From: an uncultured Pelagibacteraceae bacterium
Lineage (GTDB): Bacteria > Pseudomonadota > Alphaproteobacteria > Pelagibacterales > Pelagibacteraceae
NCBI GenBank assembly: GCA_902572925.1
Contig: CACGHT010000003.1
Span: 1-64,000 of the forward strand
Length of the DNA stretch: 64,000 nt
Direction of reading: 5' to 3'
The translations under genes were made by a program, and so were the position numbers. The notes below the pieces were generated by a model that did not search any database, was not told where the DNA came from, and saw only the letters and a program-made list of their open reading frames with translations. Positions 26,801 through 34,367 of this stretch are shown in pieces. Within the stretch, counting starts at the first letter, position 1, and the number at the start of each line of letters is the position of its first letter.

Positions 26801-26967
26801 GAGAGGGTTCAAGATTAGCAGTTGGTTCTACAATATTAGGAGGAATGATTATTTCAACTTTCTTCACTTTATATGTCACTCCTTCAATGTATCTCGCATT
26901 AGCAAAAAATACTAAAAGGATTGATATAGTTGACTTAGAACTAAAAAAAGAATTGTCTAAAAAATAA
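23839..26967 (+). CDS. RND-family inner-membrane exporter (AcrB/HAE1-like)
   Basis: The 1042-residue protein has the twelve-helix RND layout with two large periplasmic loops after helices 1 and 7. The proton-relay aspartates of helix 4 are present in AIGIITDDSVIMTDA near residue 407, and helix 10-11 shows LIGISTKNSILIVDYANQ with the conserved Lys. The N-terminus FITELSIKRPTVSWV is typical of HAE1 pumps. It expels hydrophobic compounds with proton uptake and works with the adaptor encoded just upstream. Its end overlaps the convergent lipoprotein gene by 11 bp. Substrates are not readable. Confidence 0.96.
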   Translation: MFITELSIKRPTVSWVMSLILIIFGLFVFWKLPVRELPNGIQPPVVQVQVDYKSASASIVDQEVTQVVEDVIGGAEGIKNIDSKSENGRSTINVEFDTSIDLDNAANDIRERVARVVDNLPTESDPPQILKRAAGFTTTMWLSLSSSSWSDLELGDYAERYLVDQFSSVKNVGRIRVGGLRELSIRVWIDPIKLAANDLTIKEVEFAIRGENVSLPAGTLEADNIDLTLNLDKSYNDIETIKQIPIKKTSNRVIQLSDVANVEFGPVSEKTLFKAQTRDQINLKTVGIGIYARSGASTVELSNDIKKKIVEVKKSLPEELDLRVSFNRANYVEAAIEEVYKTLVIAFILVVLIIYLFLGNLKAVIVPAIALPVSLIASFLGLYIFGLSINIFVLLSFILAIGIITDDSVIMTDAIYRRIENGETPLVAAYKGSKQISFAIVATTLILVAVFLPLIFIEGISGTLFRETAIALSFSIVVSSFVALTLSPMLASKFLYKKKSKKIFIQKFEKIFSNFAKFYEETLVNVINKTKSVSFFIVFIIIASVLLFSFSKKELLPMEDRGAYLIIGSTDEGSSFEYTQEQAQKVEARLIPLLQAEDSPYSRFIMRVPGFGNSANSYNSFIIIALLDDWKNRKKGQQVVLREAIGKIVTLPQALAFPISPQSIRVSNYNKPVQMVIYGNTYEELEAIQKKVIRTLRSNKNLSRIESDYNRNKPEVKLIINKNKAKDLGVSTKSIGETLETLYGGKKITTFNKLGKEYPIIVQQYLSDRRNKEGVSKIFVRSETNGKLISLANLVSFKEEGSAKELARYNRQRAVTISANISEGYTLTEAIKYFENVMFDLAPENQITWKGKSEEIKETSNELFIIFALALLTAYLVMAATFNSFVHPFVIILTVPLAIFGGLVFILFLNSSVNIFSQIALIILIGISTKNSILIVDYANQIRSSGKTIELAVKEACAVRFRPIIMTSLSTMIAMMPLVIGNFGPGAGEGSRLAVGSTILGGMIISTFFTLYVTPSMYLALAKNTKRIDIVDLELKKELSKK

Positions 26968-27556
26968 TATATTTTTTTCTATTTAATTTACTTTTACATT
27001 TCAATAATTGATTTTTGTATTTATTAGATTGTCTCTCAACTTTTTTAGCTAGTCCAATTACTTTTTTATTTTTTTTATAATTTTTATAATTTCCCCATCC
27101 TTCGTGATATGCAAGATACTGTTTGAAAGCATCTTTCTTTGATATCTTTAAAATGTTTTCTGATTTATTTGTATACCATCCAATGAAGTCAACACTGTCT
27201 TTAAATCTTGCTCTTGTTGCTAATTTATTACCGGTTTCTTTTTTATATTGCTCCCAAGTTCCTTTAACTGCTTGTGAGTAACCAAAAGAACTAGAAGGCC
27301 GTTTATAAGGTATCACTTTAAAAATTTTTTGTCTTGCCGGTTTAGCAAGCCAATCAAAATCAGACTCCATTTTTATTATTGCTAATTGAATATAGATTGG
27401 TGTGCCCCACTTTTGCTCAACTTTTTTTGTATGTTTATACCATAGATATCTTTCACTAAAAATTGAACAACTGTTAGAAGTGTTTGATGGAATTGATGAG
27501 CAGCCGATTGTAAAAAAATAAATAAAAATTAATAATTTATTTTTTAAATCTACCAT
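26957..27556 (-). CDS. SLT-like (lytic transglycosylase-related) lipoprotein
   Basis: The 199-residue protein has an N-terminal signal with the lipobox-like IGCS (Cys near residue 19), so it is probably a lipoprotein. The mature part has an SLT/lysozyme-like order: IIKMESDFDW with the candidate catalytic Glu near residue 64, then SSFGYSQAVKGTW in place of GLMQ, and YLAYHEGWGNY in place of the AYNAG motif. It may cut peptidoglycan. The departures from the usual motifs leave activity uncertain. The first 20 bp of the gene overlap the end of the upstream VanZ-like gene, so the two are translationally coupled. Confidence 0.8.
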   Translation of the reverse strand: MVDLKNKLLIFIYFFTIGCSSIPSNTSNSCSIFSERYLWYKHTKKVEQKWGTPIYIQLAIIKMESDFDWLAKPARQKIFKVIPYKRPSSSFGYSQAVKGTWEQYKKETGNKLATRARFKDSVDFIGWYTNKSENILKISKKDAFKQYLAYHEGWGNYKNYKKNKKVIGLAKKVERQSNKYKNQLLKCKSKLNRKKYIIF

Positions 27557-27932
27557 ATTTATTTATAAAATTATTAAGAAGAATTACAACAATAACACCT
27601 AATAAATTTCCAAATAAATCAGACCATTGAAAAGTCCTTTCAGGTATAAATAGGTGAAAAATTTCAAGCGTGATAGAAAGAAAAATTAAATATAATAGTA
27701 ATAAGATAATTTTCTTGGAATTAGCAAAAGTTAAAAAACCAATAATTGAAATTAATACAAATACATAAAAATGATTTGATGATATAACAAAATCTGGTGT
27801 TATTTGAGGTTGTATACTTTTATTGTCATAAATTATCCAGCCTAATAGACTTCCAGGATATAGATATAAAATAATTAAAAGGATATTAATTATATAAAAT
27901 ATTACTTTATATGTAGAAAAAAATTTTGACAT
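27537..27932 (-). CDS. VanZ-like membrane protein
   Basis: The 131-residue protein has four hydrophobic helices, with the VanZ-type segment PERTFQWSDLFGNLLGVIV between helix 3 and helix 4. Family members sit in the inner membrane, and the family's molecular role is unclear; VanZ itself gives low-level teicoplanin resistance. It overlaps the downstream SLT-like gene by 20 bp. Both probably act on the cell envelope, judged from position. The 44-bp gap to divergent gpmA must hold both promoters. Confidence 0.8.
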   Translation of the reverse strand: MSKFFSTYKVIFYIINILLIILYLYPGSLLGWIIYDNKSIQPQITPDFVISSNHFYVFVLISIIGFLTFANSKKIILLLLYLIFLSITLEIFHLFIPERTFQWSDLFGNLLGVIVVILLNNFINKYGRFKK

Positions 27933-27976
27933 TTAGTTAAATGATTTTTTTATAAATAATTTTAAGATATGACAAG

Positions 27977-28690
27977 ATGAGTTTTTTGATATTAGTAAGA
28001 CATGGTCAGAGTATTTGGAATCTTGAAAAAAGATTCACTGGTTGGGTTGATGTAGATCTTACAGATCAAGGAAAAATAGAAGCAGAGAAAGCTGGTTTAC
28101 TTATCAAAAATCAAAATATAAATATAGATTTTTATTATTCCTCGTTTCAAGTGAGAGCAAACCATACTCTTAAAATAATACAAAAAGTATTAAAATCAAA
28201 AAAGGATTTTGAAAGAGCGTGGCAGCTAAACGAAAGACACTATGGTGAGCTTACAGGGTTGAATAAGATTGAGACTGCAAAAAAAATTGGTGAAGATAAA
28301 GTTTTTGAATTTCGAAGATCTTGGGATATCAAACCTGGAAAACTAAGTAGAGACAGCTCTTATCATCCCCTAAATATTGAAACATATGAGAAAATCCCAA
28401 AAGAGCTCATTCCCGACACAGAGTCTTTAAAAGATACATACAACAGAGTTTTGGAGTATTTCAAAAATGAAATACAGCCTAAACTAATAAATAAAAATAT
28501 ACTAATTACAGCACACGGAAACTCCATAAGAGCTTTATGTAAATATCTGTTCAATTTAGATAACAATCAAATCACAAGTTTAGAAATTCCAACAGGAAAT
28601 CCCTTAATAATCAATTTCGGAGAAAATTTGAAAATAAATGAATGTAAATATCTAGATAAAGAGAGATCTAAGACCCTTTTAGTTTTTTGA
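27977..28690 (+). CDS. gpmA: 2,3-bisphosphoglycerate-dependent phosphoglycerate mutase
   Basis: The enzyme interconverts 3- and 2-phosphoglycerate in glycolysis and gluconeogenesis. The phosphohistidine motif LVRHGQSIWN is at residues 7-16, followed by FTGWVDVDLTDQG, and ERHYGELTG and TAHGNSIRAL supply the other catalytic residues. The 237-residue length is typical. It is a single gene; its last 23 bp overlap the end of the convergent murU gene. Confidence 0.95.
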   Translation: MSFLILVRHGQSIWNLEKRFTGWVDVDLTDQGKIEAEKAGLLIKNQNINIDFYYSSFQVRANHTLKIIQKVLKSKKDFERAWQLNERHYGELTGLNKIETAKKIGEDKVFEFRRSWDIKPGKLSRDSSYHPLNIETYEKIPKELIPDTESLKDTYNRVLEYFKNEIQPKLINKNILITAHGNSIRALCKYLFNLDNNQITSLEIPTGNPLIINFGENLKINECKYLDKERSKTLLVF

Positions 28691-29357
28691 AAATTTCTAA
28701 GTTCGTTAAATGGTGAAATTTATTGATGCTCTCAAATCCATTTAACTGTTGTTTCATTAATAATTTATTCCAAATTTTAGCAATTGAGAAGTTTTCTACT
28801 TCATATTCATTAAATAAGTTTTTATTCAAAATTTGACAACCAGTATATATAAAGTTTTTTTCAAAACTTTGTTTAATTACATTATCTTCTAAATCAAAAT
28901 CGCCCTTTAGGTTATTATCAAAACTTAGTTTTTTATTAACCAATAAAAGAATATTATTTAATTTATTTTGAAAATAATATTTTTGCATATCATTAATTTC
29001 ACTCACATGATTTTCATTCCAAATAGTGTCAGGATTAAAAACAAAAAAATCTTCACAATCTGAGTGGTTGATCAAATTTAAAATTCCTCCACCAGTATCT
29101 AAGATTTCTTTACCGTCCTCTATAATTTTTATTTTTACTGAAAAATTTTTATTTTTAAAAAAGTCAATAATTTGCTCACTTAAATAAAAAGTATTTAAAA
29201 AAATATTTTCGACTTTCAATTTTATAACGGTATTAATACAATCCTCTAAAATTGTTTGATTTTTGATTTGAAGTAATGGTTTGGGTTTTTCAAGAGTTAA
29301 AGGATTTAGTCTTTTGCCAAATCCAGCGCAGAGAATAAAAGCGTTATTAATTTTCAT
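28668..29357 (-). CDS. murU: N-acetylmuramate-1-phosphate uridylyltransferase MurU
   Basis: This nucleotidyltransferase makes UDP-MurNAc from MurNAc 1-phosphate in the peptidoglycan recycling route that bypasses fosfomycin-sensitive MurA. The N-terminal signature AFILCAGFGKRLNPLTLEKPKPLL binds UTP and metal, and FVFNPDTIWNE holds the second metal-binding Asp. The length is 229 residues. It overlaps amgK by 4 bp and is the last gene of ahcY-tsaE-amgK-murU. Similar glucose-1-phosphate uridylyltransferase-like proteins exist, so the exact substrate rests on the AmgK neighbour. Confidence 0.88.
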   Translation of the reverse strand: MKINNAFILCAGFGKRLNPLTLEKPKPLLQIKNQTILEDCINTVIKLKVENIFLNTFYLSEQIIDFFKNKNFSVKIKIIEDGKEILDTGGGILNLINHSDCEDFFVFNPDTIWNENHVSEINDMQKYYFQNKLNNILLLVNKKLSFDNNLKGDFDLEDNVIKQSFEKNFIYTGCQILNKNLFNEYEVENFSIAKIWNKLLMKQQLNGFESINKFHHLTNLEIFKKLKGS

Positions 29358-30292
29358 AAATTTTTTTTAAAATTATTATTTAGTAATTTTTTTAAATCTA
29401 AGAAAATTTCATTTTCATTGATTCTTAAAGAAATCAATTCCCACGCATAAGGTATTAATTTAAGATAATCCTTTTTTTTATCTCGAATTGCTAGACGTGT
29501 AAATATTCCAATTATTTTCAGGTTTCTTAAAATAGATAAAATTTCAAAATCATTTTTTATTTTTTTCTTATCAATTTTTTTTTGATTACCTATATAAAAA
29601 TTAAAAATCTTTTTTTTTAGAACTTTTGAGGTTCTTAATCTTACATCATCTACTAAAGAAGCTAAATCATAAGCTCTATTTCCTATTAAAGCATCTTGAC
29701 TATCAATTACACCTATTCTGTTATTAACAAGCATTAAATTTGATACATGAAAATCCCTATGAACAAATACATTTTTTTTCATCTTAAGACATGAAGATAA
29801 AGTTTTGATTATTTTTTTAAACTTTTTATTAAAGTCTTGTCTCTTATTTTTTGACAAATTTTTTTTCACATACCACTCACAAAATAAATTAGCTTCCTGA
29901 ATTAATATTTCATTTTTATAATCAGGTATTCGATAATATTTATTTCTAAAATTTCTTATTTTTTTATCTTTTATTGACTGTATTTGATTAAGCAATTTTA
30001 TTACATTTTTAAAATATAATAATTTTTTATTTTTACTTTTCTTTAAAATTTGAAAAATTGTCTTATTTCCAAAATCCTCAACTTCAATATAATTATTCTT
30101 ATAATTCTCTTGATATAATTTTGGAGCTAGAACTTTGTTTTTGTTTAAAATCCTGCTAATTGCATCATAAACAAGAAGATTTTTAAATTTGTTCTTTTTT
30201 GCTTGAATTACAATAGAATTACCATAATAGGATTTTTTTCTAAAAAACTTTCTATGTGAAGCGTCTCCTTTTAATTTTTTAAGATTTTGCAT
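29354..30292 (-). CDS. amgK: Anomeric MurNAc/GlcNAc kinase AmgK-like
   Basis: The 312-residue protein has an aminoglycoside-phosphotransferase/choline-kinase fold. The catalytic loop is VFVHRDFHVSNLMLV near residue 178, and the metal-binding Asp is in GVIDSQDALIGNRAYDLASLVDD. In Pseudomonas and alphaproteobacteria AmgK phosphorylates free MurNAc and GlcNAc at the anomeric position for use by MurU, which is encoded directly after it. The start lies 10 bp after the tsaE stop. The sequence is very Lys-rich and the N-terminal part is weakly conserved, so substrate assignment depends on context. Confidence 0.87.
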   Translation of the reverse strand: MQNLKKLKGDASHRKFFRKKSYYGNSIVIQAKKNKFKNLLVYDAISRILNKNKVLAPKLYQENYKNNYIEVEDFGNKTIFQILKKSKNKKLLYFKNVIKLLNQIQSIKDKKIRNFRNKYYRIPDYKNEILIQEANLFCEWYVKKNLSKNKRQDFNKKFKKIIKTLSSCLKMKKNVFVHRDFHVSNLMLVNNRIGVIDSQDALIGNRAYDLASLVDDVRLRTSKVLKKKIFNFYIGNQKKIDKKKIKNDFEILSILRNLKIIGIFTRLAIRDKKKDYLKLIPYAWELISLRINENEIFLDLKKLLNNNFKKNL

Positions 30293-30302
30293 TTATCTAT
30301 AA

Positions 30303-30758
30303 TTAAAAATTTAAACCTTTAATTTTTAATATTCGTTTCTTGTAATCATCTCCATATTCAAAATTTAATTCTATCAAATTTTTTGGTTTTGGTTTTATTT
30401 TTTGTGGCCATTCAATTAATGTAATAGCATTAGTAATATCATCAAATAATCCTAGATTGTGAATTTCATCTAAACTATTTATTCTAAATAAATCATAATG
30501 ATTAATTTTGATTTGTTTAATTTGATACTCATTTAATAAATTGAATGTAGGACTTGTTACTTCCGTTATTTTAAGTCCATTTTGTTTTTGAAAATTGTTG
30601 ATTAGATATCTAATAAAAGTAGTTTTTCCGACACCCATCTCACCCACAAAAAAAACTACATGTCCTAATTTCAATTTCTTTGAAATCTTCTTAGCTAATT
30701 CCTCTGTTTTTTTTTCTGAAGATAAATTGATAAAATCACTTTTAGTAGCGATAGGCAT
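30303..30758 (-). CDS. tsaE: tRNA threonylcarbamoyladenosine biosynthesis ATPase TsaE
   Basis: TsaE is the ATPase that, with TsaB and TsaD, makes the t6A modification at position 37 of ANN-decoding tRNAs. The Walker A motif [12 protein letters not shown] lies at residues 39-50, followed by [11 protein letters not shown] and INHYDLFRI. At 151 residues it has the usual size. Its start overlaps the end of ahcY by 17 bp, so it is translated from the same mRNA. tsaE upstream of amgK and murU is a common order in alphaproteobacteria. Confidence 0.93.
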   Translation of the reverse strand: MPIATKSDFINLSSEKKTEELAKKISKKLKLGHVVFFVGEMGVGKTTFIRYLINNFQKQNGLKITEVTSPTFNLLNEYQIKQIKINHYDLFRINSLDEIHNLGLFDDITNAITLIEWPQKIKPKPKNLIELNFEYGDDYKKRILKIKGLNF

Positions 30759-32028
30759 TAGGTTTGAAAGGTCCCTCTACCCCAACACTGATATAATCTG
30801 CTTGATCTTTAGAAAGTTTAGTTAATTTAGCACCAACTTTTTTAAGATGAAGTGTAGCTACTTTCTCATCTAAATGTTTTGGTAAAACATAAACTTTGTT
30901 TTCATAATTTTTATGATTATTCCATAGTTCTATTTGAGCAATAACTTGATTTGTGAAAGAAGCGCTCATTACAAAACTTGGATGCCCTGTAGCACAACCC
31001 AAATTTACTAATCTACCTTCTGCCAATAAAATTATTCTTTTTTTGCTAGGTAGTTCAATTTCATGTACTTGGGGTTTTACTTCAGTCCATTTGTAATTTT
31101 TCAAAGCTTCAACCTGGATTTCATTATCGAAATGTCCGATATTACATAAGATTGCTCTATCCTTCATATCTCTCATATGGTCAGCTGTAACAATATCTTT
31201 ATTACCAGTCGCAGTTACAACTATATCTGCTTTACTAATTGCTTCATCCATTAAAACAACTTCATAACCTTCCATTGCAGCTTGCAATGCGCATATTGGA
31301 TCCGCTTCTGTAACCAACACACGAGCCCCACTCTGCCTTAATGATGCAGCACTTCCTTTTCCAACATCACCAAAGCCTGCAACGATTGCAATTTTTCCTG
31401 ACATCATTACATCAGTGGCTCTTCTAATTCCATCAACTAAACTTTCTCTACACCCATATAAGTTATCAAATTTTGATTTAGTAACAGAATCATTCACATT
31501 TATTGCTGGAACCAACAAAGAATTTTCTTTTTCCATTTTATTCAAAGCTTTTATCCCTGTAGTTGTCTCTTCCGAAACACCTTTAACATCTTTTAATAAA
31601 TCTTTATATTCATTGTGCATCATTGCTGTTAAATCCCCACCATCATCTAAAAGCATATTAGGTTTCCAACTTTTCTTACCTTCAATGGTTTGTTTTATGC
31701 ACCAAACATATTCCTCCTCTGTTTCTCCCTTCCAAGCATAAACTGGAATACCAGCTTTTGCTATCGCTGCTGCTGCATGGTCTTGAGTAGAAAAAATGTT
31801 ACAAGATGACCATCTTACTTCTGCACCTAAATCTACTAAGGTTTCAATTAATACTGCTGTTTGTATTGTCATGTGCAAACAACCTATAATTTTTGCACCC
31901 TTTAAAGGAGATTTTCCAGCGTACTCCTCTCTTAAAGCCATCAGTCCTGGCATTTCACTTTCAGCAATTGAAATTTCTTTTCGTCCAAATTCTGCTTGTG
32001 ATAAATCTCTTACTTTATAATCTTCCAT
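30742..32028 (-). CDS. ahcY: Adenosylhomocysteinase
   Basis: The enzyme hydrolyses S-adenosylhomocysteine, the product of SAM-dependent methylation, to adenosine and homocysteine. It has the NAD-binding Rossmann motif [12 protein letters not shown] near residue 218, the substrate segments [13 protein letters not shown] and [14 protein letters not shown], and the C-terminal [14 protein letters not shown] and KPNAYRY that close the partner's NAD site. The 428-residue length matches bacterial forms. It starts 45 bp after the histidine kinase stop. I found no SAH or SAM riboswitch in that gap. Confidence 0.97.
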   Translation of the reverse strand: MEDYKVRDLSQAEFGRKEISIAESEMPGLMALREEYAGKSPLKGAKIIGCLHMTIQTAVLIETLVDLGAEVRWSSCNIFSTQDHAAAAIAKAGIPVYAWKGETEEEYVWCIKQTIEGKKSWKPNMLLDDGGDLTAMMHNEYKDLLKDVKGVSEETTTGIKALNKMEKENSLLVPAINVNDSVTKSKFDNLYGCRESLVDGIRRATDVMMSGKIAIVAGFGDVGKGSAASLRQSGARVLVTEADPICALQAAMEGYEVVLMDEAISKADIVVTATGNKDIVTADHMRDMKDRAILCNIGHFDNEIQVEALKNYKWTEVKPQVHEIELPSKKRIILLAEGRLVNLGCATGHPSFVMSASFTNQVIAQIELWNNHKNYENKVYVLPKHLDEKVATLHLKKVGAKLTKLSKDQADYISVGVEGPFKPNAYRY

Positions 32029-32073
32029 CGTGGCTCTTCTAACAATTAAAAATTAATTAATCAATAAAACTCT

Positions 32074-33615
32074 TTAAACTTTTGGAAATTCTATTTCCAT
32101 ACTCGCTCCTTTTTTATCTTCTCTATTAGTTGCTTTGATTGTGGCATTATGTAAATCAACTAAATTTTTTACTATATTTAACCCTAGACCAGAATGCTGT
32201 CCAAATTTATCTGGTCTGTTACTGTAGAATCTTTTAAATATTTTATTCGTGTCTTTTTCTTTAAAACCCTGTCCCTCATCTAATATCTTTATGTATACTT
32301 TATTATCCTCCGATTTCGAAACTTGCACAATTACATCTTTATTATCATCACTAAAAGAAATCGCATTATCTAAAAGGTTTGCAATTATTTGTTCAATTCT
32401 GTTTTCGATTCCATAAATTAAATATTTATTTTTACCATCATTTTTATAAGAAATATTAATTCCTCTTTTTACTTTATAAATATTATTAAAATCATCAACT
32501 ACTGACTTAATTATTGGCTCAATATCTATTTTTTTTATTTTTTCTTTACTTAATGCAACTTCATCTTTTAACATTTGTGAGTAATCAGTGATCAATCTTT
32601 CAATTCTTTGTACATCGTGGCTTAAAATGTTAATCAATTTAAGTCTCTGTTCAGAGTCTTGTGCATCATGTAAAATTTCTGATGCGCTTTTCAATGATGC
32701 CAATGGATTACGAATTTCGTGTACAAGATCGGTTGAAAAATTTTCTGCATGTGAAATTCTTTTTTGTAATTCTAAAGTCATATCATCCAAAGAATTAGAG
32801 AGTAAACCAAGTTCATCATTTCTTAATTTTAATGTATCTATATTTGTTTTTTTTGTGTCTTTATTTTTTATGATTTTGGTATAACTGACTAAATTTTTTA
32901 TTGGTTTTAAAAAATATCTATTTAAAACAAACGAAAAGATCAATATTACGATACCAACTGCAATTGCAGTCCTAATTACAAAAGTTTTTCTTTCATCTAT
33001 GGCAGCTTTTATATCATTGGCATTTTCTGTTATTGCTAAATATCCTATATTTTCTCCATCCTTCATTACGTTTTTGATGGTAGTCAATTTAAATTTATTA
33101 AATTCTTCCTCGGTAAATGTAAAAGGGACTCCAAAATTTTTAGATGTTGCGTAATTTAAAAGAACATCATTTAAAGACACATTATTTTCATTTCCAATAT
33201 CTATATTTTTTTCTTCAGTGATTTTTTTTGTTGTTGTTGAGTCCAACACCTCTAACTCAATAGTATCCAACCTTTGTGAAAAGGATCTTGGATCTAAGTC
33301 TAATGTATCAGTGTCTCCTATTAGATTAAGTTTATTATCAAAAAATATTACTCTATCCAAGTTCTGAAAAAGAAATCTTGTTGAAAACAAAAATTTTCTA
33401 ATATCTTTTTCAACAAATTTTACATTTAATCTTGTTAGATTATCGATTGTATTATTGATAACCTCAATATGATTTGAGGATTTTTTTTTAATTAAATTTG
33501 GTTGGACATTTTTCAAATAAACAAATGTGAACAGGCCTATTATTGTGAAAAAAATAGAATTTATGAATAAAAATTTTTTTAAAATAGATAAGTTCTTAAG
33601 AAAATTGCTGAGCAT
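32074..33615 (-). CDS. Sensor histidine kinase, ChvG/EnvZ-like
   Basis: The 513-residue membrane kinase has a transmembrane helix near residues 14-30, a large extracytoplasmic sensor domain, a second helix near residues 212-230, and a HAMP linker. The H-box is LVHEIRNPLASLKSASE near residue 300, and the ATPase domain has NLLDNAISFSDD (N box), DEGQGF (G1) and HSGLGLNIVKNL (G2). The gene order and the partner regulator are those of ChvG-ChvI (ExoS-ChvI), which in rhizobia and relatives controls envelope and acid responses. It begins on the last base of the regulator's stop codon. Confidence 0.9.
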   Translation of the reverse strand: MLSNFLKNLSILKKFLFINSIFFTIIGLFTFVYLKNVQPNLIKKKSSNHIEVINNTIDNLTRLNVKFVEKDIRKFLFSTRFLFQNLDRVIFFDNKLNLIGDTDTLDLDPRSFSQRLDTIELEVLDSTTTKKITEEKNIDIGNENNVSLNDVLLNYATSKNFGVPFTFTEEEFNKFKLTTIKNVMKDGENIGYLAITENANDIKAAIDERKTFVIRTAIAVGIVILIFSFVLNRYFLKPIKNLVSYTKIIKNKDTKKTNIDTLKLRNDELGLLSNSLDDMTLELQKRISHAENFSTDLVHEIRNPLASLKSASEILHDAQDSEQRLKLINILSHDVQRIERLITDYSQMLKDEVALSKEKIKKIDIEPIIKSVVDDFNNIYKVKRGINISYKNDGKNKYLIYGIENRIEQIIANLLDNAISFSDDNKDVIVQVSKSEDNKVYIKILDEGQGFKEKDTNKIFKRFYSNRPDKFGQHSGLGLNIVKNLVDLHNATIKATNREDKKGASMEIEFPKV

Positions 33616-34322
33616 TAACTAACATTCCATCTATATCCGCTTCCATATCTAGTTTCTATAGCTGAAAATTCAGGATCAACTTTTTTGAATTTTTTTCTGA
33701 TTCTTTTAACGTGACTATCAATTGTTCTATCCTCAATATCTGTATCTTCTCTATAAGCTATATCCATTAATTGAGCTCTCTCTTTTATAATTCCTGGTCT
33801 TTTGGCTAGCTCTTTTACAAGTAAAAATTCTGTGGTAGTCAATTTATCAGGCAATTGTTTCCCATTCCATTCGCACTCTAATTGGGACGGATCAAGTTTT
33901 AATTTTCCATGCGATATAATACTTTTGTTTTCCTCAAGAGTTTCTTTGGAATCTTTTTTTCTAAGTTGAACTCTAATTCTTTCAATTAAAACTTTAATTG
34001 AAAAACCACCTGATTTTTTTACGAAATCATCAGCACCTAATTTTAGTCCTAGTAATTCGTCAATTTCATCATCTTTAGAAGTCAAAAAAATAACTGGTAA
34101 TGAGGTTTTTTTTCTCAATTTCTTGAGCAATTCCTCACCGTCCATTTTTGGCATTTTTATATCAACAATAGCTAGGTCTGGCGGTGTCCTGGTTAATCCA
34201 ATTAATGCACTCTCTCCATCAATGTAAGTCTGAACTTTAAACCCTTCTTTTTCAAGAGCAATACTTAAACTGGTTAGAATATTTCTGTCATCATCTACTA
34301 AGGCAATTGTTTGTTTTTGCAT
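33615..34322 (-). CDS. Response regulator, ChvI-like (OmpR family)
   Basis: The 235-residue regulator has an N-terminal receiver (IALVDDDRNILTSLSIALEKEG) with the phosphorylation Asp in LAIVDIKMPKMDG near residue 54 and the conserved Thr in VIFLTSKDDE. A winged-helix DNA-binding domain follows, with DRTIDSHVKRIRKKF. The receiver matches ChvI closely except for the conserved Lys-Pro pair: here the Lys is followed by Ser-Gly-Gly, with about two extra residues before Phe-Ser. The gene is first in its unit with its kinase and lies 45 bp downstream of polA on the same strand. Confidence 0.92.
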   Translation of the reverse strand: MQKQTIALVDDDRNILTSLSIALEKEGFKVQTYIDGESALIGLTRTPPDLAIVDIKMPKMDGEELLKKLRKKTSLPVIFLTSKDDEIDELLGLKLGADDFVKKSGGFSIKVLIERIRVQLRKKDSKETLEENKSIISHGKLKLDPSQLECEWNGKQLPDKLTTTEFLLVKELAKRPGIIKERAQLMDIAYREDTDIEDRTIDSHVKRIRKKFKKVDPEFSAIETRYGSGYRWNVS

Positions 34323-34367
34323 ACTTAATTATAAAAATACTAAATTGTTCTAATTTGGGCAAATAAA

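Noticed and set aside
32029-32073. SAH or SAM riboswitch before ahcY
   Set aside because: The gap is 45 bp of AT-rich sequence with no GC-containing stem.
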